A stretch of 64,000 nt of DNA from Coriobacteriia bacterium (GCA_030651765.1 JAUSBY010000005.1:186001-250000); one strand, 5' to 3'. Shown: positions 33,754-42,240, counted from the first letter of the stretch. Notes: a model not told the origin generated them from the sequence alone. Program-made: numbers and translations.

Positions 33754-34829
33754 CAGCTGGCCCCGTCGAGCAAGCTAGCAGAACCCAACCACGGATTGGA
33801 AACCGCTCTCCCGGCTGATCCGGCTAGGAGCGAACCAGCCACATCGAGCAAGTACCCGATGATCGCGTCGCAACCAAGAGATGAGACTGCTAGCTCGCGC
33901 TCACGGTCACTAAGCTCTCTCAGCTCGTGTTCAGATCGCTCAAGCAACCAGTCGATCGCCCTATCCGCTGAGCCGACCTTGTCGAAGAACTGACTGCAAC
34001 TCATTCCTGGCAGGATCTCCTTGCGACCGATGAAGGACTTCTGCGCGAGAGGGACTCCCGACGCCAGCGCGATAGGGAGCCGATTGGAGAAGTAGAACGC
34101 TCCCGACACATGATCGATTCCAACTGCGACTCGGGACCTGGCGTAGATCTCAGGCACATCACTGAAGGAGCAGCGGCCACGAGCGCCGATGCCCTTCCAG
34201 CCCGCGCCGTAGATAGCTAGACGGCTGCCATACCTACGCTGCAAATGCGAGACGAGATCGGCTCGTTCACGCGCGCCGGGTATCCGCCGCACACGGGAGC
34301 GAACGTTGTTGCCTATGAACACGACGTCAGACTCGAAGTCGTTTGTCTCCTGCCAGGACCTGCTGAACCTCTCATAGTTCACCCACGACGGCGCATACAC
34401 CACACGCTTCACGCCGACCTGCGTCAGGAGCCGGGGCATATACCCGTCGGAACAAAGCGCTGCCGCATCACACCGGCTTACCGTTGGCAGCGCCCACCGA
34501 GGGTAAGGTATGCGCCAACCCGCGAACGCATCGCCCTCCGAATAGAACCATACGGCGGACGCCGATGCCGCGCGCATTCGATCCACCCCCGAGGGCGTGA
34601 ACCTGCAGCTGCCTGAATTGCAGAATATGACAGTGTCCGGCTGGGACTCACGAATCAGATCAGCGACCTCCAGCGCGGCACCATTCGGTCCAAGTTCGCG
34701 GACCCGCGCTGGGGTTGAATAGACTTCGTACTCAGCAACCGATCCCTTGTCGCGTAGTCTGCTGAGACCCCATCGGATATCGGGATCGCTGTTCGGAGTA
34801 GCCTCGTTCGACAGTGCAAGAATCCTCAT
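33753..34829 (-). CDS. CgeB-like glycosyltransferase
   Basis: A 358-residue GT-B-like protein with similarity to the spore-coat CgeB/family 1 type. Recognisable stretches are AVWFYSEGDAFAGWRIPYPR, CSDGYMPRLLTQVGVKRVVYAPSW, DVVFIGNNVRSRVRRIPGAR, LAIYGAGWKGIGARGRCSF and VAVGIDHVSGAFYFSNRLPIALASG. It overlaps the flippase gene by four bases (ATGA) and the next GT4 gene by one, so translation of three genes is coupled. I cannot name donor or acceptor. Confidence 0.8.
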   Translation of the reverse strand: MRILALSNEATPNSDPDIRWGLSRLRDKGSVAEYEVYSTPARVRELGPNGAALEVADLIRESQPDTVIFCNSGSCRFTPSGVDRMRAASASAVWFYSEGDAFAGWRIPYPRWALPTVSRCDAAALCSDGYMPRLLTQVGVKRVVYAPSWVNYERFSRSWQETNDFESDVVFIGNNVRSRVRRIPGARERADLVSHLQRRYGSRLAIYGAGWKGIGARGRCSFSDVPEIYARSRVAVGIDHVSGAFYFSNRLPIALASGVPLAQKSFIGRKEILPGMSCSQFFDKVGSADRAIDWLLERSEHELRELSDRERELAVSSLGCDAIIGYLLDVAGSLLAGSAGRAVSNPWLGSASLLDGAS

Positions 34830-36343
34830 CCGATCACCTCGCGGAAACCCGCAACTCGATCAGACCAGCGAACGAGTCTCAACGCCCACCCGTGAGTCGG
34901 CATCGTGGTGCGTTCCCGCACCACCCGATAGAGCTGACCATTGCGAACAGACAGAGCGACTGTGGCCAGTATGACGGCCCCACTGACAATCTGGATTACC
35001 AGGGTGACTCCGGATGGTGAGGCCAGCCACTCTCCGAGAACAGACTCACCGTAAAGAACCACCGCCGCCGCGCCACCACCTACAAGTCCTGGCACATACG
35101 CTCTGATCAGCCCCAGTGGGCGTATCGACATCACCCGGCAGAGCACGAAGCTCTGCGCCAGAAGCTGCCCACTCTCGGAAATTGCGAAAGCGAGTGCATA
35201 GCCGATCAGCCCATACCGGCTCAATGCGAGCAGCAACGCCACGAACACTGCCAGTTGGATCACGCGGAGTGTGAACTTCTCGCGCAAGCGAGCCGTCGCC
35301 TCCAGTAAGATGCCGCCGAAGTGCGACAGCATCGCCGCCACCGATGCCACCGCTACTATCCGCATGACCGGAACTGACGCCGTCCACTGGCTTCCCAGAA
35401 GCACCGCAACAATCTCGGTCGATGCACCAGACATCCCGAACGCAACCGGAAGACCGATTCCGGCAAAGACCGTGATCAGCGAGATGTAGGCACGTCCGAC
35501 ACGAGCCCTATCCTCCTGGATGCGGCTGAACGATGGCAGCAGCACCCTGGAGAGGCTCGTACTCATGTACTGCATCGGAAGTCCGGTGAGGCTGAGAGCC
35601 CTCGTGTAGTAGCCGAGTTGCGCGGGGCCAGCCACGCGACCCACCACCATCGTGTCGAGGTTGGAGTTCAGAAACTCCAGGAACGAGATGAAGGAGACCG
35701 TCGTTCCAAACCCCAGGAGCTCCCGGTATGGCTGCCACCGCGCAACGGGCACCAGGATCGGACGCGCAAGCACGTTGTACAGAAGGCTCGAGACCGTCGC
35801 CTGACCCAGTCCGGCAAAGACAAGCGCCCACACTCCGGCGCCAGAGAGCGCAAGGCCCAGCGCGGCACCGTAGCCGAGCACGTACGCGGCGACATCGGTG
35901 AGCGCGATCGCCTTGAACCGCATCCCCCGGCGTAGAAGCGCGAACGAAGTGGTGGACGTGCCAGAGATGACGAACGTCAGGCTCATCCATCGGAGTACCG
36001 GGACCAACTCGGCCGAGCCGAACGCTTTGGCCGCCAGTGGTGCGAGCGCCCATGCGACAGCGGTGAAGATCCCGCCAATGACAACGGAGGACCAGAACCC
36101 CGCAGACGCATGATCATCGCTAAGCTCGGCCCGTTGAACGATCGCCTGCCCGACACCCATCTGCGCGAAGTACTGACCGAACCGCAGCACCAGAGTGGAC
36201 ATGGCGATCAGTCCGAAGGCTTCCGGAGCAACCAGCCTGGCGAGGACAGCCGTAACCACAACCTGAAGCCCTGCGGTGATAAACGTGGAGAGGTACGTCC
36301 ACTTGGCCGCGCTCACTGTTCGACCGGTCAGGCTATCGCCCAT
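34826..36343 (-). CDS. MOP-superfamily polysaccharide flippase (Wzx-like)
   Basis: A 505-residue polytopic protein with about twelve to fourteen helices and no large soluble domain. It starts GRTVSAAKWTYLSTFITAG and has LARLVAPEAFGLIAMSTLVLR, FAQMGVGQAIVQR and ALSLTGLPMQYMSTSLSRVLLPSFSRIQEDR, typical of the polysaccharide transporter/MATE-like family that moves lipid-linked oligosaccharides across the membrane. It lies 24 bases after the BY-kinase gene. Together with the polymerase and kinase it makes a Wzx/Wzy-type export system. Confidence 0.92.
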   Translation of the reverse strand: MGDSLTGRTVSAAKWTYLSTFITAGLQVVVTAVLARLVAPEAFGLIAMSTLVLRFGQYFAQMGVGQAIVQRAELSDDHASAGFWSSVVIGGIFTAVAWALAPLAAKAFGSAELVPVLRWMSLTFVISGTSTTSFALLRRGMRFKAIALTDVAAYVLGYGAALGLALSGAGVWALVFAGLGQATVSSLLYNVLARPILVPVARWQPYRELLGFGTTVSFISFLEFLNSNLDTMVVGRVAGPAQLGYYTRALSLTGLPMQYMSTSLSRVLLPSFSRIQEDRARVGRAYISLITVFAGIGLPVAFGMSGASTEIVAVLLGSQWTASVPVMRIVAVASVAAMLSHFGGILLEATARLREKFTLRVIQLAVFVALLLALSRYGLIGYALAFAISESGQLLAQSFVLCRVMSIRPLGLIRAYVPGLVGGGAAAVVLYGESVLGEWLASPSGVTLVIQIVSGAVILATVALSVRNGQLYRVVRERTTMPTHGWALRLVRWSDRVAGFREVIG

Positions 36344-36367
36344 TGCCCGGCCCCCCGGACACGGCCA

Positions 36368-38182
36368 TCAGCCGATGAGCCCGACGATGATCCCCCACCC
36401 CATCGCCTGGTCGAGGAAGTACACCACCAGGATCGCGATCAGCACGATCGCGAGCACGGCGAGCACGACGGCGAGAATCCGCCCGAGCCCCTCGGCGATC
36501 TTGCGTCCAGTGCTCTTCTTCGGCACGTACGCCTCGCGTGGGGCGTCGACGACCTTCGCGGCTCCGGCCTTGCTCCTGCGCGCAGGCTGCTCGTCACTCG
36601 GCGCGTTGTAGTAGTCGGCGTACGAGTAGTACCCGCCGTAGCCGGCCACACCATAGCCGTAGCCATAGCCGCCGCCACCGGCGCGTGACTCGAGACCCCA
36701 CACGACCGCACCGAGCGTGCGGGCGCCCACGTTGTCGAGCATCTCGCGGGCCTTCTTGACGGCCTCGCGGGTGCTCCCGCCGCCCTTTGTGACGAGTATG
36801 ACCCCGTCGCACCAGCGGGCCACGGCGGCGCCATCGGCCACCGCAAGGAGCGGCGGCGTATCGACGATCACCCAGTCGGCCCAGCCCTTGAGTTCCTCGA
36901 GGAGCTGCTTCATCTTCTCGCTCCCGAGAAGCTCGCTCGGATTGGGAGGCATCTTGCCGCTCGTCAGCACGAGCAGGTCCATGTCCTCCCGCGGGCGCTG
37001 GAGCGCCGCCTTGAGCGTATGCGAGCCGGTCAGCACGTCCGAGAGGCCCACGAGGTTGCGCACCCCGAAGAACTGCTCGGTGGTGGGCTTGCGGAAGTCA
37101 CTCGCCAGGAGCACGACCTTCTTGCCCGCCTGCGCAAGGCCTGCCGCCAGGTTGGCGGCCACGGTGCTCTTGCCTTCGGCGGGCGCTGCGCTCGTCACGA
37201 GCAGCGTGGTGATGTTGTGCTCGAAGTTGATGAAATCCAGATTGTTGCGCAGCACGCGGTACGCCTCGGCAGCCGAGCTCCCGGGGTGAGTGAGGATCGT
37301 CGCGCGCCTGCGCTCGTCCTTCTCGTACTTCTCCGCCGGGATGAGGCCGAGAACCGGCGCCCCCACGAGCTCCTCGATCTCTTCGCTGCTCTTGATGGTG
37401 TTGTCGAGGTACTCGTAGAGGAACGCCATGCCGAGCCCGAAGACGAGTCCTACCGCAAGCCCGAGCGCGGTGTTGCGCGCGGGACTGGGCTCCACCGGGC
37501 TGGCCGCCTCGACCGCAGGGCTCACCATGCGTCCGCTTCCGGTCTCGAGCTGCGCGCTGATTCGGAGTTCCTCAAGCTTTCCGGCAAGCGTGGTGTAGCT
37601 GCCGGTAGCGATGGCCAGTTCGGCCGCAAGCTCGTCGCTCTTGCCCTCGTCCTGGATACGCCGACCGAGCTCGAGGATCTCGGTCCGGGATGCGTCCAGG
37701 CGCACGGAGACCTCGTCAACCGCGGCGTTGATACTCTCGCGCTTGTAGTCGCGGCTCCAGCCGACGAACTCCTCGGCAAGCGTGTTGGCGATCGCCGCGG
37801 CCCGCGCCGGATCGCCGTCTGTGGCGGTGATCGTCACGATGTTGGTCTGACCCACCGCCGAGACTGTCACGCGCCTGGCGAGCGCCTCGGGGGTGATGCC
37901 CAGCCCGAGGGTGCGGATGGTGTTCTCCAGAAGCGGTCGCACCTGCATGAGCTGCACCTGCGTCTGAAGACCGCGCTCGGGCTGACTTGAGATGTCCAGC
38001 CCGATGCTCCCAAAGATGTCGACGCCGCTGCCCTTCTCGGAGATGAGGACTTTGGCCTGACCTTCATAGACGGGCGCCTGGAGCAGGCTTGCCACCAGCG
38101 CCGCGAGCGCTACGATCACGACCGCCTGGACGATGACCCACTTCCGCGCACGGATGACGTTGAGATAGTCGCGGAGTTCCAC
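36368..38182 (-). CDS. Wzz/BY-kinase fusion: polysaccharide chain-length and tyrosine autokinase protein
   Basis: A 604-residue inner-membrane protein. GTG 38182 (VELRDYLNVIRARKW) is used because it opens the Wzz domain and lies five bases after the upstream stop codon. Membrane helices are near 16-37 and 248-270, flanking an external coiled-coil loop. The cytoplasmic kinase has Walker A PAEGKST (K338), A' VVLLASDFRKP and Walker B WVIVDTPPLLAV. A tyrosine cluster (GYGYGYG, GYGGYYSYADYY) spans about 505-530. Unlike usual BY-kinases, about 75 further residues follow, with a third membrane helix (about 565-595). It should control polymer length by cycles of tyrosine phosphorylation. Confidence 0.92.
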   Translation of the reverse strand: MELRDYLNVIRARKWVIVQAVVIVALAALVASLLQAPVYEGQAKVLISEKGSGVDIFGSIGLDISSQPERGLQTQVQLMQVRPLLENTIRTLGLGITPEALARRVTVSAVGQTNIVTITATDGDPARAAAIANTLAEEFVGWSRDYKRESINAAVDEVSVRLDASRTEILELGRRIQDEGKSDELAAELAIATGSYTTLAGKLEELRISAQLETGSGRMVSPAVEAASPVEPSPARNTALGLAVGLVFGLGMAFLYEYLDNTIKSSEEIEELVGAPVLGLIPAEKYEKDERRRATILTHPGSSAAEAYRVLRNNLDFINFEHNITTLLVTSAAPAEGKSTVAANLAAGLAQAGKKVVLLASDFRKPTTEQFFGVRNLVGLSDVLTGSHTLKAALQRPREDMDLLVLTSGKMPPNPSELLGSEKMKQLLEELKGWADWVIVDTPPLLAVADGAAVARWCDGVILVTKGGGSTREAVKKAREMLDNVGARTLGAVVWGLESRAGGGGYGYGYGVAGYGGYYSYADYYNAPSDEQPARRSKAGAAKVVDAPREAYVPKKSTGRKIAEGLGRILAVVLAVLAIVLIAILVVYFLDQAMGWGIIVGLIG

Positions 38183-38187
38183 GGAGC

Positions 38188-39066
38188 CTAGTTCTTCGTA
38201 AACGACGTGATAAACCAGTACTTCACGCCGCCGATGTCCTTGCTCACGCACGTGATCGTGCCGGCAGTACGGGGTGACGTGCCGCCGGAAAGCGAGATCC
38301 GCACACTCGCGGTACCCGATCCGCTCGACGCGCCGTTGACCGTGAGCGTCTTGTAGCCGCCGCTGACGATCCCTGCGGGAATCTCCTGATTGGCCGCCTG
38401 GGCCGAGATGATGGCCGAGATCACTCCGCTGTCACCGGGCGCGCTCGGCGTAGAACCGCTGTTGCCGTCACGGGTGATCGAGCTGAAGTACCAGACGCCG
38501 TTGTAGTCGCGCAGAACCATCGTGCCGGACATCGAGCCACCGGCAGCATAGTTGGCGGTGACGCGCACGCTGGCGGTCGATCCGCTGCGTGTGACGGCCC
38601 CGAGGTTGAACGACGTGATCTCACCGCGCACGAGCTTGCCGATCTGCTCCTGGCTGGCGGCCTGCTCGGCGTACATGCGCGCCTGCTGGTCGCCGGTGGG
38701 AGGCTTGGCAACCGGTGTGGTCGCCGACGTCCCGGGCGTGCCGGACGTACCGCTCGTCCCACCTGTGGTGCTGCCCCCGGCTGTCTCACCCGGCTCCGCT
38801 GTCTCCGTCGGCTCGGCCGACCCATCGGGCTCGGTGCTCTCGCCGGGCTCTCCGGCGGCGCTCTCTCCCGGCTCGGCGGGCGGGACCGGCGCTATGATGT
38901 CACCGCTGTCAGTCTCGCCTGCGATGAGATCGGCCACCATGTCGATGCCGCCAACAGCAACGAACACCCCGGCGAGCGCGCCCATGAGCACGAGCACGGC
39001 CAGTGCTGTGTAGAGGCTCTTCCGGCTCCGCGTTACCTCGTCGGTGCCCGGAGTGCTGTCCGTCAT
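38188..39066 (-). CDS. unrecognised membrane-anchored protein with duplicated C-terminal domain
   Basis: I do not recognise this 292-residue protein as a named family. It has one N-terminal membrane helix (about 20-42, inside-to-outside), a long external linker rich in Glu, Pro, Gly, Ser and Thr (about 55-125), and two consecutive units of about 70 residues. Both units start with A-QAA-(S/N)QE, contain G-TASVR, and end in GVWYFSSI or GVKYWFITSF, so the domain was duplicated. The G-x-W/Y-Y/F-F ending resembles small NTF2-like extracellular domains. ATG 39066 follows AGGGGGA. It precedes the BY-kinase gene by five bases, so both are surely co-expressed and may interact. Confidence 0.8.
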   Translation of the reverse strand: MTDSTPGTDEVTRSRKSLYTALAVLVLMGALAGVFVAVGGIDMVADLIAGETDSGDIIAPVPPAEPGESAAGEPGESTEPDGSAEPTETAEPGETAGGSTTGGTSGTSGTPGTSATTPVAKPPTGDQQARMYAEQAASQEQIGKLVRGEITSFNLGAVTRSGSTASVRVTANYAAGGSMSGTMVLRDYNGVWYFSSITRDGNSGSTPSAPGDSGVISAIISAQAANQEIPAGIVSGGYKTLTVNGASSGSGTASVRISLSGGTSPRTAGTITCVSKDIGGVKYWFITSFTKN

Positions 39067-39141
39067 GTGTAATCCCCCTGATTGCGTATGCCTGACGCCC
39101 CCGAGCGTGTTCGGGCGCGCTTAGCGAAATGCTACCACTAC

Positions 39142-39894
39142 CTATCGTACCTGCGCCAATGACTCAAGCACACGCTCCGATGCAGCGCGCGACATACTGG
39201 TCGAGATATCGGCACGTTCGAGCGCGGCCATGAGCCCGCCCTCCGGCCACTCGGCCAGCAGTCCGATGAGCGCGTGCCCCAGTTCGGCGTCGAGTTGCGC
39301 CCGCTCGGCGTCGGTGAGGTAGGGCGCACCCTTGAAGACGGCCCCCAGCTCGGCCGCGGAGAACCTGCCGGGGCCCTCGGTCAGTGCGAAGAGCGTCTCG
39401 CCGTCGAACACGGCCATGTCCGCGGGTAGCGTGAGCCGCACGCCGCCTGCGGCGTCCACGGCCCGCGCGAGCGCCTCGGGCCCGACGGTGAGGTGCGCCG
39501 GCGTCTCTCCCCCGGCTGCGCGCGCGTATGCGTCGGCTACGCCAGCTCCGCCGCCAAACGGGTACGCGTCGGCGAGCGCGTCGTAGGCGGTCCCGGGGAT
39601 CGACACGCCCGTCGCGGGGCTGACGAACGTCACCTGCGCCTGCGGCTCGCTCACATCCACCAGCACGACGATCTGCGCCACGACGGCACCGTTCTCGTCG
39701 GGAGCGGCGGCAACGAGCACCACGCGCTGGAGGTCCTCGGCCTGCACGCCGGTGTCGGGACCTATCACGCCCGCATGCCACAGCGCGTAGGCCGCAGCGA
39801 GGGCGAGCAGCACGACAAGCGCTGCGGCGATCGGCCGCCATCGTGCAGGCTTCCCGGGCGGACGGTCCCATGCGGCGGCTGCGGCTGACGACAC
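39142..39894 (-). CDS. divergent LytR-CpsA-Psr (LCP)-like membrane protein
   Basis: A 250-residue protein with one N-terminal membrane helix (about 20-38) and an external domain. The segment from SIPGTAYDALADAYPFGGG (about 98-116) to ALARAVDAAGGVRLTLPAD (about 141-158) follows the LCP order: SIPRD, INxAYxxGG, then LVDxLGGVxVxVP. The catalytic Arg-Asp after SIP is missing, and the domain is short. LCP enzymes attach glycopolymers to peptidoglycan; this one may be inactive or regulatory. GTG 39894 follows the amidase stop by four bases and GGGGA precedes it; longer readings into the amidase gene are unlikely. Family membership is my reading by eye. Confidence 0.65.
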   Translation of the reverse strand: MSSAAAAAWDRPPGKPARWRPIAAALVVLLALAAAYALWHAGVIGPDTGVQAEDLQRVVLVAAAPDENGAVVAQIVVLVDVSEPQAQVTFVSPATGVSIPGTAYDALADAYPFGGGAGVADAYARAAGGETPAHLTVGPEALARAVDAAGGVRLTLPADMAVFDGETLFALTEGPGRFSAAELGAVFKGAPYLTDAERAQLDAELGHALIGLLAEWPEGGLMAALERADISTSMSRAASERVLESLAQVR

Positions 39895-39898
39895 CAGA

Positions 39899-41008
39899 TC
39901 ACATCCCCAGGTAAGCGAAGATCCCCGCGGCGATGCCGTCGGCGATCGTGTTCTGATACGACGGATCGGCAAGCTTACGGTCATCGACCGGATTGGAGAG
40001 GAACCCGGTCTCAACGAGCACTGAAGGCACGGTGGACCAGTTGAAGCCCGAGAGGTCCGCGCGCTTGGCCAGCCCGCGGTCGTCCGCGCCGGTACTCACG
40101 AGCACGGCGCTATGGATCGCCTTGGCCGCCTCGAGGCTCCGCGTCTCGATGGGCGCCACCCAGTCGTTGCCGCTCGGATACAGCGTCGATATGCCCCGGA
40201 TGTCGGCATTGGTGCTGCTGTCGGTGTGCACGCGGACGAACAGGTCGGCGCCGGCGTCGGTCGCCACCTTCGCGCGCTGGCTGTTGGAGATGTCCACCGC
40301 GTCTATGCTGCGGGTCATCACCACGGTCACGCCGCGCGCCTCGAGCCGTTCCTTCAGCTTGAGCGAGATGGCAAGCACGAGCCGATACTCGGCCTGTTTG
40401 GTGACTACACCCGTGCCGCCGCCGGTCACCTTGGCCTTGGTCTCACTCGCGCCGGGGCCGATCGGCTCCGGCGAGGTGTTGGCGCGCTCCTGGTGACCGG
40501 GGTCGATGCACACCACCGGCGCCCGACCGTACGAACGCTGGCCGGTGGGCGTGGTACCGGAGGCCGTGGCGGTGGGGTCGGCCCACACGAGCTCGATCGC
40601 ACTCCCCGTGAGGACGCGCTCGCCCGCCGGTGGCACCTGCGCAAGCACGGTACCCGAGGCCACGTCGCCGGGCGGTGTGGAGACGCGCAGGACCTCGAAG
40701 CCAGCGGCACCGAGGAGTAGCTCGGCCTCCTCGATGGGCGAACCGGTCACGTTGGGGATCTCGATGAGCCCCTGGGCGGTCTCGGACGCGTCGATCGAGA
40801 TCGTGGCCTCATCGGCGGCTAGCATCCCGATCGTGTCGGCCTCGAGCTCCGAGGTCGCGGGCTCGGCGCCCGCATCCACACCGGCAAGCACGAGAGCGAG
40901 CACGATCGCGCCGAGCGCAACGGCGGACACGGCGGATGCCACGACGTAGAGCCGCCTGCGCTTGCCGCGCACCCGGTCCAGTCGCTCGGTCCTGCTCCGT
41001 CGTGCCAT
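39899..41008 (-). CDS. N-acetylmuramoyl-L-alanine amidase with PASTA domain
   Basis: A 369-residue membrane-anchored peptidoglycan hydrolase. It starts at ATG 41008 (MARRSRTERL) with AAAGGA seven bases upstream. One membrane helix (about 23-45) is followed by a single PASTA domain (IPNVTGSPIEEAELLLGAAG) and an Amidase_3 zinc domain. The zinc and catalytic residues are visible: VVCIDPGH, DLFVRVHTDSS and the catalytic Glu in VLVETGFLSN. An upstream region near NTSPEPIGPG holds the second Glu ligand. The gene starts only 15 bases past the tRNA 3' end and is followed by the LCP-like gene, so wall remodelling is linked to polymer attachment. Confidence 0.94.
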   Translation of the reverse strand: MARRSRTERLDRVRGKRRRLYVVASAVSAVALGAIVLALVLAGVDAGAEPATSELEADTIGMLAADEATISIDASETAQGLIEIPNVTGSPIEEAELLLGAAGFEVLRVSTPPGDVASGTVLAQVPPAGERVLTGSAIELVWADPTATASGTTPTGQRSYGRAPVVCIDPGHQERANTSPEPIGPGASETKAKVTGGGTGVVTKQAEYRLVLAISLKLKERLEARGVTVVMTRSIDAVDISNSQRAKVATDAGADLFVRVHTDSSTNADIRGISTLYPSGNDWVAPIETRSLEAAKAIHSAVLVSTGADDRGLAKRADLSGFNWSTVPSVLVETGFLSNPVDDRKLADPSYQNTIADGIAAGIFAYLGM

Positions 41009-41023
41009 CCGATAGTCCTTTGC

Positions 41024-41098
41024 TGGTGGGCCCAGCAGGATTCGAACCTGCAACCAAGGGATTATGAGTCCCCTGCTCCACCGTTGAGCTATGGGCCC
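41024..41098 (-). tRNA. tRNA with CAU anticodon (Met elongator or Ile2)
   Basis: A 75-nt cloverleaf with encoded CCA. The acceptor stem is GGGCCCA/TGGGCCC, the D-arm GCTC/GAGC, the anticodon arm GGGGA-CTCATAA-TCCCT (anticodon CAU) and the T-arm GCAGG-TTCGAAT-CCTGC. It lacks initiator features, so it is elongator Met or a lysidine-modified Ile2; I cannot decide which. Its first ten bases overlap the end of the integrase gene, and its CCA is 15 bases before the amidase start codon. Confidence 0.95.
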
Positions 41099-42240
41099 GG
41101 TCGGGTCACGTCAGAACCGCCATCTAAGGCGGGTACAACACCGCTTCGTGCCACCAACTCGCCCATGATACCAGCATCGCGCAGCCGGGCACGGTGCATC
41201 GGCTTGGCGTAGTGATCCAGGAAGAAGGCCGCCGAGTGGTGCCCGAGCCGCGCGCTCACCGCCTCCGGGTCCGCTCCTGCGGCGAGCGCCAGAGACCCGG
41301 ACGTGGCGCGCAGGTCGTGGAAGCGGCACTCCAGGCCCTGGGCCCGCGCCCAGACGCGCCAGGCGCTCGAGAACGAGTCCGGCCACCATGGCCTCCCCCA
41401 CCGGTCGCAGACGAGCAGTTCGCCCCAGGACAGCACGGTCCCGTCGGCGCGCACCGCAGAGGTCTGCCACGCGGCCTGCACCCCTGCACGACGCACCTCC
41501 CGGCTGGCGAGATCGGCCCGGAGTAGCGAAACCACCTCGGGCGGGATATCGACGTAGCGCTCCTTGCCCGACTTGGGCCATCCACGCATACGGTACCGCT
41601 CGACCGGGTCGCGGCCGCGTGTCGGGTCGTCACTCTTGTCCCATGCGCGGCAGACGGTGATGAGTCCCAGACCACGCGTATCGTCGGCGGGGGGAAGCGC
41701 GATATCGGCAACGTCGAGAGCGAGGATCTCGCCGCGACGCATCCCCGTGACGAGCGCGAGCACCGCCGGCACGAACAGCCGCGCCGCTCGCCCCTCAGCG
41801 GCACCGAGTGAGGCGAGCACCGCCTGTGCCTCCTCGGGCTCGAGCGCACGCACACGCCTGCGGCGCGTCCGCGGCCTGTCCACCCCTTGCCCTTTGGCGA
41901 GCACGTTCCGCTCGATGCGCCGCAGGGCGACGGCTCGGTCGAGCGCCATGCGGAGCGTGACGTGCGTCAGCTCCCGGGTGCGGACGGAGAGTCCCTGCCC
42001 GCCCGCTGCGACGGGAGCGGCCATGGCGTGATACATCGCGGTGATGTCCTCGGCAGAAAGCCCGCCGAGTTCGATCGGGCCCAGATGCGGCTTCAGGTAG
42101 CGGCGCACGTGGCCGCGGTAGGCCGTGACCGTGGAGGCCGCAAGCTCGCCGCTTGCCCCCCGCGGCTCGATATGGACGGCGAGCCACTCGTCGAGCCACT
42201 CACCGACCGTCTGCGGATCGCGCTTGACCGTCCTGTGCAT
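41089..42240 (-). CDS. tyrosine-type site-specific integrase
   Basis: A 383-residue phage/ICE-type integrase (from ATG 42240; a GTG at 42273 would give 394). It has an N-terminal arm-binding region, a SAM-like core-binding domain (VTAYRGHVRRYLKPHLG) and a complete catalytic domain: Arg in VTGMRRGEILAL, Lys in KSGKERYVDIP, His-x-x-Arg in FHDLRATSG, His in RLGHHS and the nucleophile Tyr in FFLDHYAKPMH. Its last codons and stop (GGC CCA TAG) are tRNA bases. No excisionase, replication or cargo genes are beside it, so it is an orphan, either a remnant of an integrated element or a domesticated recombinase. Confidence 0.92.
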   Translation of the reverse strand: MHRTVKRDPQTVGEWLDEWLAVHIEPRGASGELAASTVTAYRGHVRRYLKPHLGPIELGGLSAEDITAMYHAMAAPVAAGGQGLSVRTRELTHVTLRMALDRAVALRRIERNVLAKGQGVDRPRTRRRRVRALEPEEAQAVLASLGAAEGRAARLFVPAVLALVTGMRRGEILALDVADIALPPADDTRGLGLITVCRAWDKSDDPTRGRDPVERYRMRGWPKSGKERYVDIPPEVVSLLRADLASREVRRAGVQAAWQTSAVRADGTVLSWGELLVCDRWGRPWWPDSFSSAWRVWARAQGLECRFHDLRATSGSLALAAGADPEAVSARLGHHSAAFFLDHYAKPMHRARLRDAGIMGELVARSGVVPALDGGSDVTRPGP

